Below are positions 22,015-33,689 of a stretch of DNA of 64,000 bases, piece after piece. The notes beneath the pieces are model-generated. The model ran no database searches. It was not told the origin of the DNA and was given only the letters and a program-made list of their open reading frames with translations. The position numbers and the translations under genes were made by a program. Source of the stretch: Homarus americanus (lineage: Eukaryota > Arthropoda > Malacostraca > Decapoda > Nephropidae); the NCBI RefSeq assembly GCF_018991925.1, contig NW_024737042.1, positions 21,064,518 to 21,128,517 on the forward strand. The letters run 5' to 3'. How positions within the stretch are numbered: the stretch's first letter is position 1; every line of letters begins with the position of its first letter.

Positions 22015-23480
22015 AAGTAAGACACTTAAAAATTAAACATCATCCTACACGATGTATCCTAACATGTGATGCTGTGTTGGAGCATATGTTAATGTGTGTG
22101 TAATATAATGTGTCCTGTATAACCTGTGGCTTGATTGTAGAATTCAGGGAATTTCTTGAAAATCTGGCCATTGATCCCGTAGACTTCAGTGGCTTGGATG
22201 ACAGTCAGCTGGTCGAGATTCAGGGTTGCTGGTGTAGTTTAAAGATGACGTCCTTGAAGAATTCTTAATGGTGTCTGGTGTTGACAAGAGTAACCACGGT
22301 CAACCACTAGAAGGGTGATGGATGGCTAGTCAGTGAACTCGGAGTTCTGTTGTCAGACGATCCTGTGAGGTAGACCTCTTGGAGTTGATTGAGTATGACA
22401 GGTCAAGTGTTGGCCTGTACCAGATGTAGCTGGGTTCACAAAGAATTTACCACACTCTGTTTTTACACACTACAGAGACATTTATTTAAACAAGTTGGGA
22501 TGTCTAAGCAGTCATTTCTCAACTGTGCCTTGGGGCACAGGGTTGTAGGTGTATGGGCTGGTTGTTCTTTGAGAAGCGAAAAAAATATACAGTGTCTCCC
22601 AACCAGTGCCGGATTTAGACCTGTGGAGGCCCATGGGCAGTCTCTTTGTGGAGGCCCCCCCCATTATAACTACCCAAGAGGGTGGGGTGGCGAGTGAAGC
22701 GAGCCTAAACATCTGGGAGTTCCAGGGGGCGCTGTAAGCCCCCCAGGAAAATTTTGAAATTTGAGCACTTCTATGGAGAATTTTGAAGCCATGTGTAGTT
22801 ATATTAAAAATATTAAAAATATACGGTTCATAGGAAAACCAGGTATTCATGAATTTCAAGGAGTAGCTAGCCTAATTTCTATCACGCTTCTTGCTGAACA
22901 TAGTTTTATGTGATGGAATAGATAAACATGAATTTTAAAGAATGAAAATAAAAATAATCCAAACGAATAAACAAATAGATAAAGTATTGTAATATGTGGA
23001 GGCCCCCAGATTGTGGAGGCCCCTGGGCAGCTGCCCACTTTGCCCATTCCTGAATCCCGCCCTTCTCCCAACACTTGAGCGTTGTGAAGAAGTGAGGTGT
23101 CTGTTTGAGTGTTTGTAGTGATAAACACTCCCCACACGACAGGTTAACGACGTATTGGGTCTTGTCCACTTGAGATGAGGACTTCAGTCATCTGCTTGTC
23201 GAGGTGTTGCCACACTACAGTGAATTGTGCTTAACTCACTTGAATGTTATTTGAGTAAAAAATAATTGTATGTCGATCTAGGGATGACATTTAATTATAT
23301 CACTTGACATATAACGTTCACGAGAAAATATTCGGTGTATATATAGTCTGTTGCCTTGGAGAACGACACTTGGAAAATTTCACTGTTACTTAGGTTACAG
23401 TGACGTCGGTTCTTTCACAGTTAGTTACACTGCTTCACTGGTTCATTTAATGGTTCTATCTGTTCGCTGCCACCTTCATA
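22015..23480 (-). other. Element A 5' leader with PBS
   Basis: Non-coding DNA between the 5' LTR and gag. On the minus strand TGGCAGCGAACA (23461-23472) lies about 8 bases inside the LTR and is a plausible PBS. The leader also holds the hAT MITE at 22604-23064. Confidence 0.6.
22604..23064. mobile_element. Non-autonomous hAT-like element (MITE), 8-bp TSD
   Basis: 461 bp flanked by CTCCCAAC at 22596-22603 and 23065-23072. The termini CAGTGCCGGATT and AATCCCGCCCTT are imperfect inverted repeats matching at 9 of 12 positions. A G/C-rich subterminal motif (TGGAGGCCC) recurs at both ends. An 8-bp TSD with CAG-starting ends is the hAT signature. No transposase is encoded. Confidence 0.88.
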
Positions 23481-23946
23481 TATAAGCTTTGGGTAGAGCT
23501 CCGTTTTAACTTGGCTTATATATATATAAATAAGTTAAGGGGTTAAGTTACAAACCCAAAATGGTCTTTTCTCCATTTATTGATAAACTGAAAATGTCAC
23601 AGGCTATTAGTATAAGCACCGAAATTAACACTGTAAGCTGTGAGTGTTAGTTAAATGACAGGGCTCAGCTGGGCTGAGTTAAGTCACCCGTCAAGTGTGA
23701 ACTGAGGTCCTGAGGACTGGTGCCTGTGAGGGGAGGTGTCTCTGAGAAGAGGGGGGCCTCTGGACTAGATGCCGGGTTAACCCTACAATCTCAAGGTCAG
23801 CCTACTAAGGAATTTCCTCTCACGTGAACAGCACAAGGCTCCTCACAACTTATGGAAGATTGCAGTAGGGTGATTGTATTATATAAACTAAATGTATTAA
23901 CCCAAATTTATATAATTGTTATTGCCATTAGACAAGGGCTAATACA
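23481..23946 (-). repeat. 5' LTR of element A
   Basis: Pairs with 3866-4344. The right-hand boundary is followed by AGAT (23947-23950), the second TSD copy. Confidence 0.82.
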
Positions 23947-24022
23947 AGATAGTATTAATTACAAATATATGAAATTTGTGGATATTTGGTTTGTCAATAC
24001 TCTATAATATTATAATGGAAAC
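23947..24022 (-). repeat. Right half of the palindromic element split by element A
   Basis: Reverse complement of 3760-3836, ending ATAATGGAAAC. See the left half at 3760-3865. Confidence 0.6.
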
Positions 24023-24032
24023 ACTTGGTTGC

Positions 24033-24477
<445 letters not shown>

Positions 24478-24482
24478 CCTGA

Positions 24483-25133
24483 TGTATGGGCGGTAATGAG
24501 CAGGATGGTTGTCGCCGCTCGTTTGCTTGTTCGCGTCCCCCACTTGGGGGGGGGGTAGATGGAGGTGAAAACGTCGCTGCTGCTCCGTCACTCCTCAGAC
24601 GCTACCCAGACTCTACCCAGATAGTACCACAGCTGTACTCCTCCGCTGTTCGTCCAAATTCTGGTTGTGTTCTCATCTGAGGTCCTGGACTCTTGGGCTG
24701 TTTCCCCAGACCTTCACTATTCGGCTGTCTTTCTCCGGACACCTGCTACTACCGCGGCTGTCTCGTCTTCGCCACTTCCTCCACGCCTTATCCACCGTCC
24801 GTGCCCTGGCGTTTCTTCTGTGTAATAGGACATCGCCCTACAGCGCCAAGTGAGGTAGCTGCCTTGACCTTTCCCCTGAGAGCGGATCACCGTTTTACTA
24901 GAACCTTCCATCGGGGCCGCCGCCATAGGAAATATTCTGTTAATTGTTTGACTCCCATAATTGTTATTTAATATTTGTGTGTTGTCAGTTTTTGTGTTAT
25001 TTTCTTAGTAAAGAGATGTCAATCTCTAACGGTTTTTTGTTCCTCCTTGGAAACCATGGTTCTTGACTTTCCATTTATAAGATCCTGATTAGGCTGGCTA
25101 GGGATTTCTATCCCAAGGTCCCAGGCCTTTACA
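24483..25133 (+). mobile_element. Solo LTR with 5-bp TSD
   Basis: 651 bp beginning TGTATGGGCGG and ending GGCCTTTACA, with a TGTA/TACA inverted terminus. It is flanked by CCTGA at 24478-24482 and 25134-25138. Orientation is tentative. It does not match the LTRs of A, B or C, so it is a separate LTR family. The arginine/proline-rich frames inside it are not credible genes. Confidence 0.75.
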
Positions 25134-25138
25134 CCTGA

Positions 25139-25656
25139 TATACTAGCATTGGCAATTAATGTTCTCAATGAAACATAAATCAGTTATCAAATGAAGGAAA
25201 TATGTGACTTATGAAATTAATTTTGTTTTGTATTACCAATTTATAACTTTATTTCAGTAGTTTTATGAGATACTGAGGTAAAAATGACGTATGTTGCTTC
25301 ACGGATGTAATTATTAATATTGCCTTCAAAATTTTACACACGATTGTATGTTAACAGTCGAATCTTTATATTTTCAGGGGAACTGTGTATATTTAACTTT
25401 TCTTATCCTTGGTCTTCCCTACACTATATCATCAGATATCTTGTACGTATTCGTACATATTATGTCACATACTGTAAACACACAACTAAATAACAGGTTA
25501 ATTAACCATATATGTTATATGGAACATAAATACAACTTCTAAAATTATACTTTTATACTTCATTACCACGGCCTGACAAATTAGTGCAACCGCATTGTTC
25601 TTTCATGGCTCAAGTGGAGGCTCATCCGTATTGATCGTCTATTTGTGTGTGGGTAA
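25139..25656. other. Unannotated AT-rich DNA
   Basis: No recognised element. Confidence 0.5.
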
Positions 25657-26030
25657 TAATAATTAACGGCTTAAGTTAACATGTCAGCCCGAGGGCTGAA
25701 AATATACATTAAACGGAGATAATAAGTTACATATAGTGAAACTGGGGTGTGGGTCACTTGATTGACAAAAGCTTTCAATACAAAAATATAAGAAACAAGG
25801 AGTCGACAAACAGATTAACTATACTGTAGATCTGGTACTGTGGGAACCTTTCTTGTAAAGTCCTGTGACCTGATATTGGTTCGGATGGCTGTCCCTCACT
25901 ACAGCTGCAGATGTTAGCACATCCACCACGTGGTCCAGGTAGGTCCTTTAGCTCACACGGTGTTGGAGATGGTTCTTGTTCCTCATGTGATGCAGTTAGG
26001 AATACACAATTCCTCACCTAGAAGTCCTCA
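25657..26030 (+). repeat. Isolated arm of the foldback family
   Basis: Starts AATAATTAACGGCTTAAG, then GCCCGAGGGCTGAAAATATA. It parallels the terminal sequences of the foldback element at 26366 and, in reverse complement, 29842. The similarity is clear for about 200 bp and fades after. A GT-rich run precedes it, as for the neighbouring copy. Confidence 0.7.
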
Positions 26031-26582
26031 TTTCTCTCAAGATGCAGTTTGGGGTCTTTCTTCTCTTCTCATCCAGTGTTGGTGATGGGTGTACGGCGTA
26101 CCCTGTGTGTGTCACCTCCGCGTCAGGTCATCATAGTACTGATTTTCACTAAGTTTTCTTTTTTTAAAGTTGAAATTTTCACTTTTGTATATCAGTTGTG
26201 GGTTGATGGTCAATCTTTGCACTGTACTATTGGTGGGAGGATGTTGATAAATCCAGTTGGGGAGGAGGAGATGGGGAAGGGGAGAGCCCGACAAACCAGG
26301 CTGGCAGCTGTCTCCATGGCGGAGTAGCGCCGAGTGTGTGTGTGTGTGTGTGCGCGCGCGCGCGGAATAATTAACGTTTTATTGAAAAAGTTCTGCGGCC
26401 CGAAGGCTGAAAATATACATTAGACAGAAAATTACCTATTACATACAAAGACATGGGGTAGTTGGGTCGTTTAACAAAAGCTTTCATTTCTAAAAGAAGG
26501 AAAATTAATTGAACACACAAATTATTATAGTTTACAGTTAATGGTTCGGGCTTGTCTCTTGCCATACTGTGTGAGGTCACAT

Positions 26583-26814
26583 TGGCTACAGGGTGTAGTG
26601 ACTCGTCCGTAGATGTTGACACAAAGGACCTCACGCGTTCAGGGAGACACCGGGTGTTGTGGTGCAGTAACTCGTCCATAGGTGTTGACATGAAGGACCC
26701 TATGTGGTCATGGAGACATCGGGTGGTGTGGTGTTCACGTGTAGTAACTCGTCCACGGGTGTTGATATGAAGGACCTCACGTGGTCATGAAGACACCAGG
26801 TGGTCTAACATCAA
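26583..26814 (+). repeat. Minisatellite of about 76 bp in the foldback left arm
   Basis: Three imperfect units containing GTAGTAACTCGTCC, GTTGATATGAAGGACC and GGAGACACCGGGTGG. It is interrupted by CR1 and resumes at 28145. A reverse-complement counterpart is at 29535-29660. Confidence 0.85.
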
Positions 26815-28066
26815 TAGTAGGCTAATTACTGGAAGCAATCATTTCAAACTCTATTCGAAATCACCTGGAGAAGCACCTATTGATCAATGATTCCCAGCAT
26901 GGCTTCACAAGCGGACGTTCTTGTCTAACTAATCTATTAACATTCTTATCATCAGTTTTCGAATCCGTGGATGAGGGGCACAATTATGATGTGGTATATC
27001 TCGACTTTAGCAAAGCCTTCGACAGAGTCCCCCACGAAAGACTAAATAGAAAGGTAGAAGCTCATGGCATCAAAGGTAACATCCTTAAATGGATTAGGGC
27101 ATGGTTACAGGACAGGAAACAGCGAGTGAGCATTAATGGTACTAAGTCCCATTGGAGCAACGTCACAAGTGGAGTTCCCCAAGGCTCAGTACTTGGACCA
27201 TTATTATTTATTATATACATAAACGACATAGAAATCGGCATAGACAGCAACATAAGTAAATTAGCTGATGACACTAAAATAGGACGTGTAATTAAATCTG
27301 ACGAGGACTCCGGAAAACTACAGGAAGATCTAAACAAATTTTTAGAATGGTCTGAAAAATGGCAGATGAAATTCAATGTGGACAAATGTAAAGTACTCAG
27401 TATAGATGTAAACAGGGAAACCAGATACCAGATGAACAACGATGCTATAGAGAAATCCGACTGCGAGAGAGATTTAGGAGTAATGATAAGTAGGAACCTT
27501 AAGCTAAGTAAACAATGTGTTTTTGCTCATAACAAGGCTAATAAAGTACTTGGGTTCATACAAAGGAGTGTTAGTTACAAGACTAGCGAGGTCATCCTAA
27601 AACTGTATGTTGCTCTTGTGAGACCACACCTGGATTACGCAGTTCAGTTCTGGTCACCGTATTACAGAATGGATATAGACTCATTGGAAAGAATTCAGAG
27701 GAGAATGACAAGACTAATCCCGGGCATTAGGAACCTTGAGTATAGAGACAGGTTAAAGCACCTTAATTTGCACTCCCTCGAGAGACGTAGAACGAGGGGC
27801 GACCTGATAGAGGTGTATAAGTGGAAGTCAGGGCTAAACAAAGGGGACATTACAAAGGTACTCAAACTATCCAACCAGGAGCGAACTCGTAACAATGGTT
27901 TTAAATTAGACAAATTTAGATTTAGGCGTGAAATAGGTAAACACTGGTTTGGAAACAGAGTTGTGGATGAATGGAACAAGTTGCCAAAATCATCATTAAC
28001 TCGAATACGCTGAATAGCTTCAAACATAGGTTGCATGCTTATATGAGCAATAGGGGTTGGGTATAA
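26815..28066 (+). pseudogene. CR1 reverse transcriptase, 5'-truncated
   Basis: Begins at LTSIVG, has a stop at about 26833 (GCTAAT context), then an open run to about 28000. Motifs: GFTSGRSCLTNLL, VVYLDFSKAFDRVPHERL (motif A), SGVPQGSVLGPLLFIIYIND (motif B) and KLADDTKIG (the ADD of motif C). The CR1 C-terminal block follows: LERIQRRMTRLIPGIR, LERRRTRGDLIEVYKW, GNRVVDEWNKLP. A frameshift near 28000 is followed by the expected NSFKHRLHAYM ending at TAA 28064-28066. The endonuclease domain is absent. This is the best-preserved RT in the window. Confidence 0.93.
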
Positions 28067-28144
28067 ACGGGACTGCCCAGTATGGGCCAATAGGCCCGCT
28101 GCAGTTTCCTCCATTCTTATGTTCTTATGTTCTTATGTTCTTAT
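26815..28144 (+). mobile_element. CR1-type LINE, 5'-truncated, copy 1
   Basis: Starts directly inside the RT domain and ends in four to five TTCTTATG units (28112-28144). An 8-bp 3' tail repeat of this style is diagnostic of CR1. The host minisatellite resumes immediately after the tail. Confidence 0.92.
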
Positions 28145-28710
28145 AGTGAATCGTCCTCTGGTGTTGATATGTGGGACCTCCCGTGGTCATGGAGGCATGG
28201 CGTGGCGTGGTGTGGTGTTCACGTGGTATAATGACTCGTCCTCATGTGTTGATATGAAGGACCTCACACGGTCACGGAGACACCTGGTGGTGTACGGTGG
28301 TGTCACAGTACCTCACTCTCTGCTAGGTGGTGTTGTGTTATCTCATAGCCTGGTGTAAGGCTGGCCCACTGTTGTTTTCAGGATGGGGTGATTAACACCT
28401 ACTGGAAAGGAGATGGTGGTCAGATCCCAGGGGTGCTGTCTCACTGGTGAGTCACTGCTCTCACTGGTACTGTCTAGGGCTGAATTCACTGGCTTAAACA
28501 CTGTTCAACACTGATCCCACTTCTTTCAGAAACGAAATTGTCACTTTTGATGGGATTATGTTGATATCCCTGGGGTGAGGATCGGTCGAGGAGAAGGACT
28601 TGTGGAATGGACTGACTTTGGCCAAGGGAGGCAGGTGAACAGCGGGAGCTGCGCCTGAGAGGTCTTGACCCTCCTGTGGTCAAGGATATAGTGTGTGTAT
28701 GTGTGTGTTT
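28145..28710 (+). repeat. Foldback left arm, inner part
   Basis: The minisatellite resumes with CTCGTCC units and is followed by segments whose reverse complements lie in order at 29160-29530 (for example AACGAAATTGTCACTTTTGA near 28531). Confidence 0.8.
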
Positions 28711-29057
28711 TACTGTGTGTAATCAAGATGGCGGGGATACACCCTTTGCAACAAGCAGCGACTAGTGTATTGTGCACCCCATAGTCATCCTGTGAGAGGT
28801 AGCTCAAATGGTTTACAGAGCAGAGGTCACAAAGGGTGTGTATGCCAGACCCAAGTGGTAGGGATATTATTGCCTTGACTATCGCAAAGTGTTTCCAATA
28901 CATTGCTTTTTTAGTTCTGCATATCGAGGATGTGGGATGCACGCACGCACTGTTATTCACATTTTCCAGAGAAGCATTCAAGCACATATGTGTGTTTAGA
29001 TGTATACATGGAAATTGACTTAAATACCAAGTCCAAAATTAAAATACAATTAAAGCC

Positions 29058-29124
<67 letters not shown>

Positions 29125-29157
29125 ACATACACACACACATGCACACAAACACTCAAA
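28711..29157. other. Foldback central spacer with (AC)n
   Basis: Unique sequence followed by a long (AC)n run at 29058-29169. A 143-codon minus-strand frame (28556-28987) overlaps spacer and arm but shows no domain I know. Confidence 0.6.
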
Positions 29158-29836
29158 CACACACACACTACATCCTTGACCACAGTAGGGTCAAGACCTA
29201 TTCAGGCGCTGCTCCTGCTGAGCTACGGAACCCCATTTGGCTATGACGTCCCTCTCCCCGATCCATTCTCACTACTGGGATATCAACATAATCAAAAGTG
29301 GCAATTTCGTTTTGGAAAGAAGTGAGATCAGTGTTGAACAGTGATGAACAGTGCCACTGTAAGCCAGTGAATTTAGCACTAGACAGTACCAGTGAGAGCC
29401 GTGACCCACCAGTGAGATAAGCACCCTTGAGAACCAGAAGGTGTTAATCCGCCCACCTTGGGAACAACAGGGGGCCGGCTAAGCACCTGACTATGAGATA
29501 ACACAACACTACCCAGCAGAGTGAGGTACTGTGACACCACCCCACACCACACGGTGTCCCCATGACCAAGTGAGGTCCTTCATGTCAACACCCGAGGACG
29601 AGTTACTGCACCACGTGAACACCACACCACCTGGTGTCTCAATGACCAGCCCAGGACCGGACTGTCACCTATAAACTATAATAATTTGTATGTTCAATTA
29701 TTGTTCTCTCTTCTTTCGGCAATGAAAGCTTTTGTTAAACGACCCACCTAACCCATGTCTTTTTATGTAATAAGTAATATTTGTCGAATGTATATTTTCA
29801 GCCTTCGGGCTGCAGAAATTTTTTAATAAACCGTTA

Positions 29837-29842
<6 letters not shown>
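29158..29842 (-). repeat. Foldback right arm
   Basis: Reverse complement of the left arm, ending GCAGAAATTTTTTAATAAAC and CGTTAATTATT. It runs straight into (ATT)n. Confidence 0.82.

Positions 29843-29897
<55 letters not shown>
29836..29897. repeat. (ATT)n microsatellite
   Basis: About 20 units abutting the outer end of the foldback right arm. Confidence 0.97.
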
Positions 29898-29898
<1 letters not shown>

Positions 29899-31040
29899 AC
29901 ATACACACAGTTCACCAGCATGGTAGTAGTAATGTAATAGTAGTAATGAAGCAGCCAGCGCAGCGTGCGTGTGGGTGAACATCTCTGATCTAAAGATGTT
30001 ATTGGTGAGACATACTGCTTTATTATTGGGAGCGAAATTCCACAATCGTCAAAATGAATATCAGGTTTCATATTGCCTGCAAGGCTTCTTCTCATCCTTG
30101 GCATAAATTGTAAATACTCTCCGTGTGTTCGGGCGTTCTCAGAAATTAATTGGTGACCTGTGCTGGGTCAGTGGTGGGATAATGAGGAGGCTCAGCGCCA
30201 AGGTCAGTGTCGTTAGGCCTCTCTTGTTGACAGAAGGTGGTCCAGACTATCCTCTACAGGGTAGGAAATTCTTGTGGTCCTTTTTACCCGTGTGGACCCA
30301 ATGTGGTTATAGAACCAGTGGTACACAACTGATATTACACAGTGAGACCATATATAAATAGTTGTTGTTTGAGGATACCTGTTAAGTGCCTGGTGTGACA
30401 AACTCTTGTCACATAGTGTATGAATTACATTGAATGGATGGTCATGTGAGGAGATGTATACACACGCTTTTACGTATGCCCCTACTACCTGGACACAGCA
30501 GTCCAGCCTGTCCTCCTTCCCTTCCTCATAAGAACCAAGTGTCTTTGTGCATAGAGCTAAATCAGATAATTGAGGATGTGTCGCCAAGGTGCTGTTCACT
30601 ATACTTTGTTGGCATTCTTTTGCATCCATGCTAAGCGGAGCAAAACTACTGTGGGTGTGTGTTTGTGAAAAAATAAAACCATATTGTGGATTGCAGGAAG
30701 CTAGACCAGTGTCGGAACCCACGTCATGAGGGAGCCGACACAGGTGGCCACAGTGGATATCATGGGTTGGCACCCGATGATAACAAAGCCGTATGATAAG
30801 TCTATAAACCCGAAAATGTAGTACTAACAATGCTGCTCCTTAGTGTGGGGTATTAAAGGGAGGGCAGAGACAGTCACCTCAGTGGAATGTCGTCGATGAA
30901 GTGCAGACATATGGGTCAAAAGAAACCCTACTCAGAAATTTGTCAGTGTATAACTTTTAGACACTGACACCAAAAGAAATGGTTAGGAATGACTCCTTCA
31001 TGACTGATTACTCAGGACCGCCACTCTGCCCTAAGCTCTT
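29898..31040. other. Unannotated DNA
   Basis: The minus-strand frame 30213-30830 (205 codons) is the longest but has no recognisable motif and a histidine/serine-rich, non-protein-like composition. I do not call it a gene. Confidence 0.45.
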
Positions 31041-31559
31041 CAAATACTGGCAATAATACCACATCTATTTTGTCAGAGGACACACACAAAGGCTAAGCTA
31101 CAAAGAAAGAAAATGTGGCAGTAGAAGATTGACAATGTATGTGGCGAACTGGGGCCCTGATTGATCTCCTATGTGAAGCAAAGAACACTGCAGGAGAGAC
31201 TAAAGTGCGGGTGGGCGGAAATAGCCACGATGATGTGGCAAGAAAATTTGGAAAAGAAAATGCGTGTGTAGGAAGAAATTAATGTCTCTTGGCCAAGATC
31301 CTCCACAGAGAATCCGGTGAAATTGATGCCAATAAACGAGACATTAAAACTATTGAAAGAAAACATCCCCCTGCAAGCAGAGATGAAGGCATCAGGTTCG
31401 GGGTGACTATATCCCACACCGTCTGTCACCAATTGAGAGAGAAAATAACAGGAGATGGTGTGGAAAAAGGCACTGAAGATCGAGGAGAGCCGGCCCACAG
31501 CCTTCAGGTCTAGATGCAAACAGTTGGAGAGTCATCCTCAGCACAAGAAGTTGGCCCAC

Positions 31560-33560
31560 TGTAGCAGGTCTCATCACACCCAGTGCAGCATCCTCTTACT
31601 ATATCTTACTCCCAGGCCCTGACGGCCCTGCCGCCTTATTCCTCTGGAAAAGAAGGCAGGATGTAGACCTATAGGGGTGAAGTGCTGAGGCGGATCATCA
31701 GAAGGAGGAGTGCAATGGAGATGAGGATGATATGGGGCAGCCTTGAGAATCTACTGGTGGCATTTTTGATGGTGAGGCATGAGATTGATATTTGGCCGTC
31801 GTTGAGCCTTGCGTTCCTGGTCGGATACTGAGCACACAACATCAAGATCAGTGTCCAAAACTGCGATGTATGTTGAAAATTCGTATAAGTATTCAGACCT
31901 CTAAATAGTAAATAACAAAATCTACGAATTGTTTTGTCTAAATTAAACCGAGAACAACACGGGGAGACTGATTTAGTAACGTGTAATACAATTGGCCTAT
32001 CGGTGCTCAACAAAATAAAATTTGAAACAACTGGGGTCAAACAAGTGGCATATGCTGATGACGCCTTAGAACGGGAAAAGTGGAGTGCATCAAAATGTGG
32101 TGGGACTTGGTAACAGGTCCTAAATGAGGTGCAAACATAACCAAGTCCTTCCTCATCGTGAAGCTTTAGAACATTATGAACGGGCATTGGAGGTTTTGGC
32201 GGAGAGAGTGAGGTCAAAATAACTAAGGGCGGCCAAAAAAGACATCTAGGCGCAGTAATTGGCCTCACGGACTTCAAGACCAGGAAGTGCGTGGCAGGGA
32301 AGAAGGTGAATGAGTGGAGTTGAAGGAAATCCAAGCTCTGTCTGAGATTGCTAACACCATGAAACCACATGCAGCGCGCATTACCCATGGAGTCAAGCAT
32401 CGCTGGAACTACCAGTGCTTACCATCCCTGAAGATCGGACCCCTCCTGCACCCTCTGGAAAGCTATCAGTGTCAAGTTCATTCCCAAACTAGTGAAACAC
32501 CTGACTTAACCCCAGCAGAAGAGCATATGTGCACTTCCACCCAGATTGGGAGGGATGGGACTAACTAATCCAGAGGTGCACCACACAGACATCTAAAATT
32601 CACTTAAACCACAGCAGCCCTCACAGACCACATAATAGCCCAGAATGCAGCAACAGAAATGGATACCAGCAGTAAATAAGATTCAGCCAGGTCCGTGCGA
32701 CAGATCGACAGCACTGCCAAAATGAAAAGTTGCAGCAACGATTGCTGCAGGTTCAAGAAAATTTGAAAAAAAAAAGTAGCTATAAGGAGAATTGGGCGCC
32801 TCAGACTGGTTAACTCGTAACCGATAAGAGACGATAGTTTCAGTCTCAATAAACAAAATTTAGATGCCATTGCTCTAAGGTACGGTGGCCAGTATGAAGG
32901 ATGCCCTCCCAATGCGATATTATTGCTCTTCCTATGATAGCGATCACCATATGTGCGAAGGGCTTCATATGCAGGCATAGCGAGGTAAGAGATCTCACAG
33001 CAAATATATTTGAAGAAGTACCCAGGACGTCATGGTAGAACCGACCCTCCTTCCATTGGATGGCGAGATCTTCCAACACAGGACTTCAAACACATCTAAC
33101 GAAGCCCGCGTGGACGTCAGTGCTCGAGGATTCTGGACGCCGGGACAGCGAGCTTTCTTCGACATCAGGATTTTTGATCCCATGGCCGCATGTCACCGTA
33201 ACCTAGCTCTCAATACTGCACATAGGAGGAACGAGAACGACAAGAGAAAGGCATATGGGGAGAGAATTCAAATCGTTGATCAAGGCAGCTTCACTCCTCT
33301 AGTGTTCACAACCTCTGGTGGGATGGGCCCAAGTGCAAGATGTTTCTACGCCATACTCGCGGAGTTGATCTCCGAACAGAAGCAGCAGCCCAGAAGTTAT
33401 GTCACAGCCTGAATGAGATGTCGACTGTCTTTCTCTCTCCTTCGGTCGGCTTTGCTTTGCCTCAGGGGAACGAGAGCTTCTGCCCCTACTCCGACAACTG
33501 CTGCAGATATTGACTATGAGGCTACAGTCACTGAATGACGCATAGATCTGCGGCTCAACT
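31560..33560 (+). pseudogene. Decayed reverse transcriptase of a YADD-motif family with a nuclease-like C-terminus
   Basis: Fragments in order across shifting frames: GVKQVAYADDA (about 32032-32064), CIKMWWDLVTGPK and SFLIVK just after, RHLGAVIGLTDF (about 32240), LQALSEI and HGVKHRW (32330-32410), and RLGGMGLTNP (about 32545). The tail frame 33032-33412 has ARGFWTPGQRAFFDIRIFDP and GSFTPLVFTTSGGMGPSA. This set occurs in a metazoan RT family I know only from unnamed genomic proteins. The GFW...FFDIR stretch looks like a PD-(D/E)XK restriction-like nuclease. The clade is unresolved (an RLE-type LINE is my guess). Multiple stops and frameshifts are present. Confidence 0.75.
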
Positions 33561-33689
33561 AATTTAACACAGATAGAATAGCTACTTATGTATTAGGATA
33601 TTTAATATTAAGGTAAATAAATGGTGGCGAAGGTGTGGCTATTGGGGGAGGCTGGAGGCCACGAAAAAAAAAAAAAAAAAAAAAGTAGT
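33561..33689. repeat. Junction with poly(A) run
   Basis: A run of about 22 A at 33663-33684. It could be the tail of the plus-strand RT element upstream, but about 100 bp of intervening sequence makes this uncertain. Confidence 0.5.

Larger units (their letters stand above)
26366..29842. mobile_element. Foldback-type element with long inverted arms, interrupted by CR1
   Basis: The left arm (26366-28710, minus the CR1 insert) and right arm (29158-29842, reverse complement) share the same ordered segments. These are the terminal AATAATTAACGTTTTATT with the GCCCGAAGGCTGAA motif, the CTCGTCC minisatellite, the CACTGGTACTGTCTAG segment and a GTGTGTG-rich inner end. The central spacer is about 450 bp. 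Without CR1 the element would be about 2.1 kb. Long inverted arms with internal tandem repeats fit foldback elements. A TSD could not be fixed because both ends abut microsatellites. Confidence 0.75.

Noticed and set aside
28556..28987. 143-codon frame in the foldback spacer as a transposase
   Set aside because: Cys/His content is scattered and matches no zinc finger or catalytic motif; it also overlaps the inverted arm.
30213..30830. 205-codon minus-strand frame as a possible host gene
   Set aside because: No motif, no splice-site or neighbouring-exon support, and biased composition; I cannot support it as a gene.
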